59,322 nucleotides of DNA from Chlamydomonas sphaeroides (lineage: Eukaryota; Chlorophyta; Chlorophyceae; Chlamydomonadales; Chlamydomonadaceae). The notes beneath the pieces are model-generated. The model worked only from the letters and a program-made list of their open reading frames with translations, made no database searches and was not told where the DNA came from. The position numbers and the translations under genes were made by a program. Below are positions 22,760 to 34,187 of the stretch, in pieces (the stretch's first letter is position 1; the number at the start of each line of letters is the position of its first letter). Location of the stretch: NCBI GenBank assembly GCA_001662425.1, contig BDDC01000161.1, positions 5,934 to 65,255 of the forward strand, given 5' to 3'.

Positions 22760-25700
22760 ATGATGGCGGCGGCGCGACCGCAGGGCCCGCGCACGGGGCC
22801 GCGCTCCCGGGCCCCGCGCCGGGCGGCCGCCGCCGGCGCTGCAGCTCCCCTGGCGCTGCTGGCGTTGCTGGCGGGCGCGCTGCTGGCGCTCCAGGGCGCC
22901 TGCGCTTACACGCACCCAGACGACCGTGAGAATACGAACCGGCTCCGGCGCAGCTGTCTGAGGGCCGCCTCGGGCGCTTGGGCTCCAGCCACAGTGGGGG
23001 GCGCAGCTGCCCACCCAGCTTGTTTCGCGCCGCCCTCAGCCCCGCCTCGTCCCCCAGCGCTCGCCGCCGCCGCCGGCCCCAGCCCCACGGGCTGCCCGCC
23101 CCGGCCTCCCTCACCGCCCAACCCCCAGTCGCGGCGCTCATCGCCTTCCGCGACGCCAACTCGGGCAAGAGCGACGCCTGGGCCCGCACCATGAGCCACT
23201 GGCAGTGCCCCACCGACCCGGCCGACAGCGACAGCGTGGGTGTGCGGCGAGCGCTGTGGGGCTGGCTGCGGAGGGGTGCTGGCGCATGTTCGGGGAGGCG
23301 GGGCTGGGCGCTCACCACAAAGCCCCGGTGCCGGCCGAGGGGCTGTGCGGCCAGGGGCGTGTGGGCCGGCCAAGGCGCCCACCGCGGACCGCGGCGGGGC
23401 TGCTACATTTTGGGGCCAGGGGCGTGCGCCGGTCTGGGGTGTGGCGTTGTGTTGCTTGGTGTGCGGGCGCTGCGGGTGCTGCGTCGCCGCCTTCCGCCTG
23501 GCAGGGCCCCTGGCGCATGCGCCCGCCGCCGGAGCCACCGGAGCCACCGGAGCCACCGGGTGTGCGCCCCCGCCCCGTGCGGCTGCAGGAGTGCGACCCC
23601 TGCAGCAAGGACTGGAGTGGCAACTGGGAGTTCATCCACTGCCGCGGCGACGCAGGTACGGCCACACGCCACCATGTGCTGAGCGCACACACGTGCGGCT
23701 GTGGCGGCCCCTGGCGGCCCGCGCTCGGCCCGCGGACCCACGGACCCCTCACCGGCGGCCCTGGCCCCCTTCCCACCTCCGGCCCCGCCCCGCAGCCTAC
23801 GGCGAGGGATCCACGGGCAGCTTTGATGGCCGCGTCACCACGGTGAGGCGCGCCCAGCCCGAGACTTGCATTGCTTACATGGAAGCGTATGATCTCTTTA
23901 CCCACTCCACATAGAATGAGTATCGTTGGCGGCCGCGTCACCACGGTGGGGCACCCTCTGCTGCGCTGCTGCGGCCCCTAGACATAGCGCCCGGCACCGC
24001 TGACGCAGGGCTCTTGCTTGGTCGGCGCGGCTGTGGGGGCCGCGCCTGTGGCACCCGCAGCCCCCTGCTGCAGCCCCCGTGTACACGTGCCCGGCCATGT
24101 GCCGTGCGGCTCGTCGTAAACCCCACAACCCGCCACACACCCTCTTGCCAATCTGATCCCCCCCCACCTCCCCCCCCCGCTCCCCGCTTCCCCTGGCCCT
24201 GCCCGGCGCCAGGCCCACATCACCGACCAGCGGCTCGAGGGACCGCCGCCCAGTGAGGGCCGGGGGCCGGGGGCCGGGGAGGCTGGGGCCGTGGGATGTG
24301 AACGCGATGCAGGGGGGCAGTGAGCGCGCTGGCTCCGACCGTAACTTGGCATACAGCCGGAATCGCCCTGCCCCCTGCCCTGTCCTGTCCCTGCGTCCCT
24401 CGGCCGCTGCCGGCATCGCCATATCGAACCCTAGCCCCGCTTTCTCCTTCAACGTTTCCCCTGCCCACCCCCCAACCCCAACCCCAGGCGAGCTGTGCCG
24501 GCTGCCCAGCCTGCGCGAGCTGGACCTGGACGGCAGCTACTTCACCGGCCCCTTCCCCGCCTGGGTGCTGCAGCCCAGCTGCATGCCCAAGCTGCAGGAG
24601 CTGGACCTCAGCTACAACCGGGTGGGGCGGGGGCGGGAAGGGGGAGGGGGAGAGCGGGGGCTAGGGTTCATGTGCGGGGGGTGGGGCTGCGGGAACTGGA
24701 CCTCGGCTACGGCCGGGTGCGGGGGCAGGGGGAGAAGTCAGGGCGGCATCGGGGGCCCGGGGCTTGTGTCGTGTGGGTACCTGTTGCAGCGGAGTCATGA
24801 AAGTCGTTCCAAAGATGTCTGGGCAACGCTTCTCTGGGTAGCGACCTGCTGCTCTAGGAAGCGTGTGTGTGCAGGCGCCTCTCCTGCAGTACCCCTCGCT
24901 CCGGCGTCCGCGTGTTCCTGCCGCCATGCTCCCCCCCGATGCTGCCCCGGCCCCCCCTCCCGGGAGCCGCTCGCCTTTGGCGGCGTTCGTGCAGTTGCGC
25001 TCTGTTGTTTGCTGTGCGCACGGCGACACATCCTGTTGCCAATCTTTTCACCTCCCGCCCACCCCAGCTGACGGGCACGGTACCGGCCGCCATCGCCGCC
25101 AAGACCAGCCTGCAGGAGATCAAGCTCGAGTACAACGAGGTGGGGGCGGGCCAGGGGCCGAGGGGGCGGGGCGAGGGGGAGAGGAGAGGGAGTGCGGGAG
25201 CCAGGGTTCGCGTGCGCTGCGGGCGGTGCGGAGCTCGAGCACAACGAGGTGGGGGCGGGTCAGGGGCTGGGCGGGTGTGGCGGAGCAGGGGCGGGGGGAT
25301 GGGCGCTGGCTGCTGCAGTAGTTCCCGAATGAGGGGTGCAAAGCCCGGCCGGCCCCTAACGCCCCCACCCCACCCCCCGCCCCCACCCCACCCCCCGCCC
25401 CCAGCTCGTGGGCACCATCCCGCGCCAGCTGGCGGATATGCCCAACCTGCGTGAGTGGGGTGGCCGCAGTCCCCAGCAGACTACTCCCATACCCTATCAT
25501 ACGCTTGTGAAGTGGTTGTCGTGAGTTACTACTAATGCCGTTAGCTGGCGGATCTGTTTATCCTGCCTGAGTGGCGGCAGGGGTATATACGACACGGTAG
25601 CAGTCTGCAGCCCTGCCCGGACTGCTGTCCCACGCTCCCGCCCTGCCGCGAGCCGGCAGGCCATCCCGTGTGGCGCCGTGGGCCCCTCCCTCCCTCCGCC

Positions 25701-26702
25701 GCCCCGTCCCCGGCCCCCTGGAAGGGGCGGCAGAGCGAGTGCACCCGATCCCTCCCCCTCCCGGCCCCTCCCTCCCCACCAGGCGTGCTCCGCCTGGAGC
25801 ACAACCGCATGTACGGCACCATCCCGTCGGAGCTCAAGTGAGGCGGGCCCGGGGAGCGCGGGCCAGGGGACCGCGGGCACAGAGCTCGTGCGCGCCGGGC
25901 GCGGATGTGGGCGGGGACTTGGCTAGGCGCAGCCACACGGGCAGTGGCAAGGGCGGGCCGGGGCTGGCGGCCGGAGGCATGACGTGTGGCGCCACTGCTG
26001 TGGTGTCGCAGGGTGTCGCAGGGCAGCAGCCGCCTGCTTGCGTGCCCCTCCGACGCCTGCCCCTCCGCCCTCCGCCCTCCCTCTCCCAACCCCGGCCCCC
26101 TAACGCAGCAAGCTGTCGCGGCTGCTTAACGTCCTGGAGCTGGCGCACAACGACTTCGAGGTACGGCCATTGGCGGTTGGCGGTAGGCTGTGGGCGCTTA
26201 GCGGTTGGCAGTTGGCTGTAGGCGGTTGGGGGGGTAGTGGAGTGACTGCCGCAGACTGCAGCACACAACCTGCCTGCCTGCCTGGCTGCTTGCCTGCCTG
26301 CGCCAGGGTGACCTGATGGGCCTCGCGGAAACTCGGCCCATGAGCGTGACGGTGCGGGGGCCGGGGTCACGCGGTGGCGGGCGTGTACCGCCGCCCCCGC
26401 CCAACCTTGGGCGACGAAAAACCCCCTGGCCTCTGGCCTCCTACGCTCGCATCAAAACCTACATCTGAAGCCCCCTGGCAGGGCCCCTCAGCCCCGCCCA
26501 CCACGCAGCGCCCGCACACTCACATGGACGCCTGCTGACGCCCCGAGGACGACACCCCGAGGACGAGCCTCCGCCTGCTCCGCCCCCCGCCCGGCCTCAG
26601 GTGGAGGGCAACCCCAAGCTATGCGGCATGGTGCCTGCGGGCGTTCGCTTCGCGCACGGCTACAACCCCTACGGCACCCGGCTGGGCCAGCCCTGCGACT
26701 GA
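22760..26702 (+). CDS. Secreted leucine-rich-repeat protein
   Basis: Eleven exons keep frame: 22760-22925, 23129-23235, 23589-23655, 23796-23842, 24213-24252, 24488-24621, 25068-25139, 25405-25450, 25783-25837, 26109-26160, 26601-26702; 295 residues. The N-terminus has a signal peptide (APLALLALLAGALLALQGACA). Next comes an LRR N-terminal cap (ALIAFRDANSG, then CDPCSKDW and WEFIHC). Five to six plant-type repeats follow (LRELDLDGSYFTGPFP, LQELDLSYN, LTGTVPAAIA, LVGTIPRQLADMPNL, LRLEHNRMYGTIPSEL). It ends with a cap-like tail (GNPKLCG ... LGQPCD). One exon is exactly one 24-residue repeat (72 bp). There is no membrane span or kinase, so it is most likely extracellular. The ATG at 22760 is the first in frame. 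Its ligand is unknown. Confidence 0.9.
23828..23948. repeat. Exon-4 end plus donor repeated in intron
   Basis: GGCCGCGTCACCACGGTG at 23828-23845 (exon end and GT donor of the LRR gene) is repeated exactly at 23931-23948, offset 103. Confidence 0.85.
24592..24733. repeat. Exon-6 end plus donor repeated in intron
   Basis: The last 30 bases of exon 6, which encode LQELDLSYNR, and the G-rich donor side recur diverged at 24687-24733 (LRELDLGYGR in translation), offset about 95. Just before the second copy lies CTAGGGTTCATGTGC, a variant of the dispersed 14-mer. Confidence 0.8.
25124..25270. repeat. Exon-7 end plus donor repeated in intron
   Basis: GCTCGAGTACAACGAGG and the following TGGGGGCGGGCCAGGGGC recur at 25233-25267 with two substitutions, offset 109. 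Just before the second copy lies CCAGGGTTCGCGTGC, a variant of the dispersed 14-mer. Confidence 0.85.
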
Positions 26703-27661
26703 GCGGAGGGGAGGGGAGGGGCGGTGTGCGGTGGCGGTGCAGAGCGGTCGTAGCGCGGAGCCCAGGGCGCGGTTGCATGCGTGCACGATTATGTGGCAGG
26801 GCTGCTGCGCAAGCGCGGGCCGTTGGCTGTGTCGCTGTGCTGCGCTGCCGCTGGCCTTGGTAACGGGGCGGTGGTGACAGGGGGCCGAGTGCCAGCCTTC
26901 CGACGCAAGCGTGCCGTGCACCGCAGCAGCGGCGCCACGGCCAGCGGCTGCGCCTGACGACGTCAATGCAACACAGCTGACCGCTCGTTTGCGGAGTATC
27001 TATTGGGCTGAGGGTCTGGCTGCGCTGCCCAGCGTTGTGCAGTGCAGTGCACTGCAGGGGAGACCCCCAGTGCGACTCGCGCATCATGTAACACGTTAGG
27101 CACCGCGGCCGTCCAAGCCTGCAGTCAAACCCACTACGGTCTAGTCAGCCGCCAGCATGTCATATCGCGACGAGGCCAATGCGTGCCTTGCCCCCGGAGC
27201 TGGGCCCTGCGCCGCGGTGCCGCGGCCGGCACTCCCCACCTCGCCGCACACGCCGCAGCACCCGCGCTGCCCTCCACACCCAGCCCGGCCTCCAAGGCAC
27301 GCAAGACCCCACCAGCCCGCCGAGCGACGCTGGAGGCAAGTGGCCGATCAGAAGAGTCCGCTCACCATGGCTTGCAACAAGCTGCAGGCTTCCCAAGCCG
27401 ATCAGAAGAAAGGGCCGCGTGCGCGGATGCGCGCCTGTGTCCCTGGAGCTGGGGCGCTACGCAGCATCCGCGAGCACCCGGTGCTCCCTCCCCTCGCCCA
27501 TTTCCCCATGCGCCCTGTGTCCATGCTCCCGCGCCGCGCCCCCACAGCGCCATCCCAACCCGGCACGCAACACCCTCCCACCAGCAAGCCGCCTGAACGC
27601 CTGTCGCCAGGCCGCCGCCTCACGGCGTCGCCCTCCCCCAAGTGACCAGAGTCAGTCCGCC
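26703..27661. other. Convergent intergenic region, 959 bp
   Basis: Lies between the stop of the LRR gene (plus) and the stop of the giant gene (minus), so it holds both 3' untranslated regions. Plus-strand TGTAA at 27087 fits the LRR gene. No matching signal for the giant gene was found, and no gene is supported here. Confidence 0.5.
27087..27091 (+). promoter_or_regulatory. TGTAA polyadenylation signal for the LRR gene
   Basis: TGTAA 385 bases after the LRR stop, in an otherwise non-coding stretch. Confidence 0.5.
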
Positions 27662-30600
27662 TCACAGCGTCGCCAGCTGCTGCGTGATGAGGAACGTGGG
27701 GCCCGCCGCCCCCGAGTCAGACACCCGAGGCTGCGGCTGCGGCTGCGGCTGCGGCTGCGGCGCCTCCTGCTGCGCCGGCCCCGCCGTGCCCAGCCGCGCC
27801 AGCTGCGAGGCGAGGCGGACCTTCTGCGCCGCCAGCCAGCCGGGCGGCGGCGGCGCGGCGGAGGCAGCCCAGGCGCCCGCTTCCGAGGCCTGCGGAAGGG
27901 GGGCGAGGCAGGCGCAGGCGCCGTGGGGCGATGGGCGGGCAGGGGGAGTTCTGGGTGTCTGCCTCCCGCAGCCGAGCACGCCGTCGCCCCGCCGTGCCGC
28001 CCCGGGGTCGCCGCTGCGTGCGCCCTCGGCTGCCCACCCACCGGCGCCTCCAGCCAGCGCAGCAGCTCCGCCAGCAGCCGCGCGAAGAGCGCCTCCGCTC
28101 CGGACCAGGCGCCGCCGCCCTCGGGCCCGGCGCCGGGCCCAGCCACGGGCGTGGCCGCGCCGGTGGGCGTGCGGGGCAGGCTCCTGTCGGGGTCCCGGGG
28201 GCTGCTGGCGGCCTCCTCCAGGAAGCGGCCCGTGCTGCCGCTCCTACGCGGGGGCGAGCAGGAGGGGCGGCAAGGGGTTCAGGGGCTGCTGCAGGGAAGC
28301 TGGCCGTGCCAAGGGCCCAGGAGAAGCACGCGGCCTGGCCAGCCGCCTATGCCCTGGACAGTTCACGCGGCCGCCCGCCCGCCCACCTTGTCAGCTGCGG
28401 CAGTCGCGTGTCGGGCACGCCGCCGGCGCTGCCCCCCGGGCCGCCGTCCGCCACGCCCGCCGAAGAGGGCCGCTGCGCGGGCGGCAGCACCAGGCCCTGC
28501 GGCCCGGCCCCGGCCCCGCCCGCCGCGGCCGCGGCCGTGCGCGTGGGGCTGAGCGGGTACGGGTGCGGCGAGGCGGGCGCAGAGCCGCTGCCCGGACCGC
28601 CCTCGGCGCTGCCCCTGCGCTGCCGGCCCGTGCCCACGCCCGAGTGATGCTCGCCGTCACCCGGGCCCCCGCCCAGCGGCGAGCCGGGTCCGGAGCCGTG
28701 GTCAGGCAGGAAGGCGCGCTGCAGCGGCCAGGGCGGCAGCGTCTCCTTGGGGCTGCCCGCCTTGGCGGCGGCGTAGGTGGGGTTGGAGCGCGCCGGCATC
28801 GTGCGGTAGACCAGGCCCGTGGGGCTGGCGGTGCCGCTGCCGCCGCCGCCAAAGCCTCCGCCGCCGCCGCTGCCCCAGCGCCAGGTGGCGTCCAGCAGGC
28901 TGCCCGCCGCCGCGGGCGACAGCAGCGGCGCCGGCAGCCTGCGCGTGTGCGGCACGTCGCCCCAGGCCCGCACGTAGCCCACCGGCAGCGGGCGCAGGAG
29001 GGAGTTGTCGGCGGGGACGGTGGCGTAGAGCGGGCCGCGGCCGTAGCGGCCGGAGTGGCCGGAGCCGCCCGAGGCCTCGGGCGCCAGCGGCAAGGCGCGG
29101 CCGGGCGCCAGCTGCGAGGGGGTGGGCGGCGTGGGCGGCGGCGGCAGCAGGGCCGCGAGGCTCTCGTTCTCGCCCGCCAGTGCGCCCTGGCGGCAGGCCG
29201 CGACCACCACCAGCCGCAGCAGGGTGGGCGCCGCGCACTCGGGGTGCAGGCCGGCGCCTGGGCAGCCTCCAGCTGCGGGCAGGCGGAGCAGGGCGACGGG
29301 GCGGCGCAGCGACGGTGAGCGGGGCTCTGCTGCGGACACGAGGCGGGGCCGCGGCGGCGGGGGCACGGCAGGGCGCCGCCGCATCCTCACCGGGGGCTCG
29401 GTGGATCAGCGCCGACAGCAGCGTGGCCGCCGCCGCCGAGCGCTGCGCCGCCGTTGCTGCGGGCCCGAGGCCCTCCTCCGGCCACGCCTGCGGCAGCGGG
29501 CCGGGCGCGACGCCCGCTCCGGCGCCGGCCGCTCGGCCCGCCCTCCGCAGCACCGAACCCGTCAGGCCCGTCAGCAGGCGCTGCAGCGCGGCCCTCTGCC
29601 GCCGCTGGCCGCTGCCGTCGTCGCCGGCAGCCTCGTCGGCGGCGGACAGCGGCTCTGGTGGCGCAGGGGCCGCCGCCACCGCCGCTGCGGCCGCCGCCGT
29701 CAGAGCCGGCTCGCCAATCAGGCGGACCAACGCCGATTGCAGGTACCTGCGTTGGGGGAGCGACACGGGAGGCAGGGCCGGGTGTGCCTACGGCTGTGCG
29801 CGTCGAGCGGAGCCATCCGCGAGGGACCGGCACGAACCCATCCTAGCCCCGACACCCGCCGAGCTCCCCCTGGCCAAGCTCACGTCGCCAGCTGGGGCTC
29901 CAGGTCCGCCGGCACGCCGTCGGGGTGGCCCTGCGGTTGGCGGTCAGCGGTTGGCAGGCCAAGTCGATGGCAGTTGGCGGTTGCTGGCAGCGCGCTGCGG
30001 CCCTCCTCCCCTCAGCGCGTAGGGCAGTTCGCGACACGCATACTGCCCACTCGGCCGTTGCTCCCCTCTGATGGGGCACCTGGCGGCCCCCTCGCCCCAC
30101 ACCCGACCACCCAGCCCCCACCCCACCTTCAGCGGTTTCAGACCCGTCAGCCACCCTAGCAGCTGTCCGCTCGTGGCGGGCCTGCCGTTCGCCTCCCCGG
30201 ATCCAACCTCCGGATAGTACTCGTGGTCCTGCCACGGCGGCAGCGGCGCCGGCGCCGCCGCCGCCGGCGCCGCCGCCCCCGAGGCGCCGGGCTGGGGCGC
30301 CCTGACGGCGCTGCTGCCGGGCCCTGCCAGCGGCCGCACGGGCGCTAGGGAGCCCTGGTGCCGCACGGAGAAGGCGCCGCCGGCGGTCTGCTGCGGAATG
30401 AGGCCGCCGCCGAGCACCGACGCCGCAGCGGCCGCCGCCACGGCGGCGGTGCCACCGGAGACTGGCGGCAGCGGCCGCTGCATGCCGCCGCCACTGAGGT
30501 CGGTGGCTCCGGACGGCAGCAGCATGCCGGCTTGCGAGGTGCGGGGGCCGGTGATGGTGGGCGCGAGGCGGGAGATGCCGCGGTCCTGAGCGCCGGAGCG

Positions 30601-31384
30601 CGGGGTCAGGGCCAGGGCAAGGCAGGGGCAGGGGCAGGCCGGGGGAACTCGGCGGCCGGCCAGCGGAGTCCAGGCGGGGTGCATGGCTCTGGGACCCCGG
30701 TGTGCGCCCCTGCCAACCCCAGCAGCGCAGTCCCACCGTGCCGCGTCGGGGTGCGTGCCCCTCACCTGCGGCTTGGCGCCCCGCGCCGCGCCCGGGTCGC
30801 TCAGACGCAGCAGCGGCATGGCGCCGCTGACGTCGCCAGACGGGGGCGAGGCCGGCGGAGCCGTGGCGTCGCTGGTGGTGGGCCGGAGGCTGGCGCGGCC
30901 AGAGGTGCTGCCCCGAGCGGAGGCAGCCAGGCCGGCGGCGGCAGTGTTGGGAGCTGCGACCGTGCCGGCGGCGGCGGCCGAGGCGGTGGCAGCGGCTGGA
31001 GCATCGGCAGTCGTGCCGCCAAGTACAGGCGACGGCACGTCGCCTGTGGGGCCGTCCGCTGCGGCCTCGGCCGCTGCGGCCGCGCCGTCGCTGGGTGCCG
31101 CCGCCGCCGCACCTTCCGCAGCGAGCTCGGCCGGGGGCTGCGCCTCCCCGGACGGCGCGCCAGAGCCCGGCTGAGAAGCCTCAGCCCCGTCGGCCGGGAT
31201 GCCTGCCTGCTCCCCCTCAGCCGACCCGGACGCCGCCGGCGCAGCAGACGCGGGGCCAGGTGCAGACGAGCCCGGCCGTGCAGTGGCGGCGGCGGCGACC
31301 CGCCTGGAGCTGCTGCTGCCGCCGGCGGCCGACGGCGGCGCAGGAGGGGGCGGGTTGGGCGTCGCGAGCAGGCGGGCGTCGGTG
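27662..31384 (-). other. Giant protein, C-terminal part (exons 53-59)
   Basis: Exons: 30766-31384, 30127-30585, 29884-29930, 29391-29746, 28387-29272, 28042-28243, 27662-27889. Long Ala/Pro/Gly/Ser linkers alternate with short ordered segments: HEYYPEVGSGEANGRPATSG with WLTGLKPLK, YLQSALVRLIGEPALT, RAALQRLLTGLTGSVLRRAG, CAAPTLLRLVVVAACRQGAL, ALFARLLAELLRWLEAP. Exon 59 encodes a Pro-Gln repeat (27727-27765) and ends FLITQQLATL. No known domain was recognised. Confidence 0.65.
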
Positions 31385-34153
31385 CTGCGGGAAGGGGACG
31401 GGGGCGAGGGCGACTGGGAGTCAGGTCCAGAATCGACACCGGCTCGGGCGGCGGCACGCGATAGGGCATGGCTTGTGGCCCCGCTGCCCCGCTGCCCCCA
31501 GCGCACCTGAGGAAGGCGCGGATGTCCTCCGTAGTGAAGGACGACTGCGCGAGCGCGATGGCAACCTGTCGGCGGTTGGCGGTTGGCAGGCGGTTGGCGG
31601 CGATTAGCAAGGGCGGCGCGAGAGGGCGCAGCTCAGCCCAGCTCGCCCGCGGGGCGTGCCCTGCTCGCTCGGCCGCCCTGCCCAGCCGCCGCCCTAACCC
31701 TTTGCTCACCCCCGCTGGGTCCTGCGCCACCGCGACGTCAATGTTGGTGCCGCCGCTGGCGCCGCCGCCGCCGGCCCCCGCGCCGCTGGCGGTGGCGGCA
31801 CCGCTGGGGCCGCCGGACACGTTGCCCAGCCGGATGCGGATGCTGCCCTACAGGTCCGGGCAGGGCAGGAGGACGTCAGGACGCAACCATCGACGGAGCA
31901 TAACCATCACCAGCTGCAGCTCGAGCGGCCGTCGGCCGCCGCGACGGGCCGGCTCCGCCGCCAGCCCTCCCTCCCGTGCGTGGGGGCTCGGCGGCTGCCC
32001 CTCCTCCCCTCCCCACACCTGGTGGGACAGCAGCGCCTCCTTCATGCTCGCCAGCTTGGCCGCGGGCAGCAGCGACACAGGCGGAGGCGCCGAGCTCGCG
32101 TTGGGCCCGCCGGCACCGCCGCGCTGCCGCCGCGGCGAGCCGTCCGTTGCGGCCGAAGCCACCGACGCCGCCGCGCTGTAGCCACCGAGGCTCTGCGTCC
32201 TGAACCGCGACGGCGAGCTGTCGCGCGTCACGGAAGAAGGCACGGAGTTGCTCGTGCCCATGCCCCCCAGCAGGGAGGCCATGAGGTTGGCTGCGATGCC
32301 GTTGGCGGGGGCCGTGGGGACGTCGGGCTCGGGGGGTGGGGCGCCCGGCAGCGGCGGCACCACGGCTGCCGCCGCCGGCAGCGGCATGTCGCCAAAGCTG
32401 ATGAGCTGGCGGATGGCGTCGCTGGTGAAGCCGGCGTTGGACAGGGCGGTGGCCACGTCAGCGAGGGTGATGGGGTCTGGCAAAGGGAAGGGAGGGCAGC
32501 GACACGGGGAGGGAGGGCTCGGCGGCTGTGGCCTGGGCTCGTGGCGAGCTCTGGCTGTCAGCTTCTCCGCCAGCGCGGTGCCGGCTTGGCGGCCCCGGCG
32601 GCCTCCCCGCCCGCCCACCGATGTCCGCCGCGAGCTCGTTCCCTTCGGCGGAGAAGGCCGCCTTGATGCGGTCGCGGTCGAAGCCGGGCGATCGCTCCAG
32701 CGTCTGCCGCATGGCGGCCGCCAGGCTGGGCGACACGCCGCCAGCGGGGCTGCGGGGCGGCAGAGGAAGCCGGGAATGCACCGAGGGAGTAGCCAACGAG
32801 TCAGGCAACCGACGGTGCAAGCCAGCGGCGTGGTTGCGCGCAGAAAGCGCTCCCTGCCCTGTTGCCCTCCAAAGCGCACGGGGACACCTCCGCTGCCCCT
32901 CCTGGCCCGCGCCGTGCGCGTCGCTCACCGTATGAACAGACGAATGGTGGCGGCCGGGATGTCGGCGGCCGCCATGGCAGAGATCACCTGCGCCCACGGC
33001 CGGTGGGTCAGCAAACCAACGAGCGTGTGCGGCTCAGCACCAGGCTCCGCCCCCGTGCCGGCCCTCGAGGCACGAACCCTGGCCCCCTCCCCCCATCCCC
33101 CGCCCAGCACCCCACCTGCGCCAGCCTCAGCGGCCCCACGTCCGCGCGCAGCCCCGTGCCGTCCCTCCGCACGATCCTCGCCAGCTGCTCCTCCCCGTAG
33201 CCGCAGCCCAGCATCGCGGAGCGGATGCTCTCGGCCACCTCCGGCGTCAGGCTGGCCGCGGCCTGGTCTGTCAGCGTCGCGGCCGGGCTCGCAGCGGCAC
33301 CGGCGGCGGCGCCGGCGGCCGCCGGAGGCAGCTGCAGCGGCGCCATGAAGTGACGCACCTGGTGGGCGGCGGCGAGGGGGGGACGAGGGGGGAAGGGGCT
33401 GGGAACGGCACGAACCCTGGCACGAACCCTGGCCTCCATCCCTGCTGTGCTCCCCCCAGCGGCGCCGGGAAGCGTAGGGCCGCACCTGGTCTGCTGTGGC
33501 GCCGGCTGCGGCGAGGGCGTACGATATGGCCGCCAGCTGGGCGGGCGATGCCGAGGGCAGCAGCACGTTGCGGCCGCTGTTGGAGGGCCCCAGCAGGGCC
33601 TGAGGAGGCGGCAGGCAGGGGCCGAGGGGCGGGAGGCAGTCGAGGACCGGTTGTGGCGCAGGCAGCGTGCAGGCGCGGCTGCGGCCGGCCGGCTGCGTCC
33701 GGGCGGCTGCCCTGGCCCGGGCCGTGGCCTTGCCTTGAGGTCGGCGTGGCCGAAGCCCGCAGACAGCAGCACGGCGCGCACGGCGGCCGCGGTGCCGGGC
33801 TCAAAGTGGCCGTACTCGGAGCCGCCGTGGGGCAGCAGGAAGAAGTGCACCTGGCGGCGGCGGGCGGCGGGCGGCGGCACGGGCAAGTGGGGTGTTGCGG
33901 CGGCGTGCTGAATCCCTGTGGCAGACTCCAGGCTCCCCGCCCGGCCCCGCCCGGTGGCACTCACTCTCCCCGTCCCCGTCCCAGTCCCCGTCCCCATCCC
34001 CGTCCCCGTCCCCGTCCCCGTCCCCGTCCCCGTCCCCGTCCCCGTCCCCGTCCCCGTCCCATTCAAAGGCGCCTCCCTCCCCGCCCCCGGTCCCTGCCCG
34101 CGCATGCCTCACGTCGGCCTGCAGCTCATAGTCGGCCTGGCTGATCCAGGTGC

Positions 34154-34187
<34 letters not shown>

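Noticed and set aside
22760..26702. LRR gene as the ectodomain of a receptor kinase
   Set aside because: A clean stop after LGQPCD at 26700-26702, no membrane span, and a TGTAA signal downstream. The nearest kinase is 27 kb away and has a different ectodomain.
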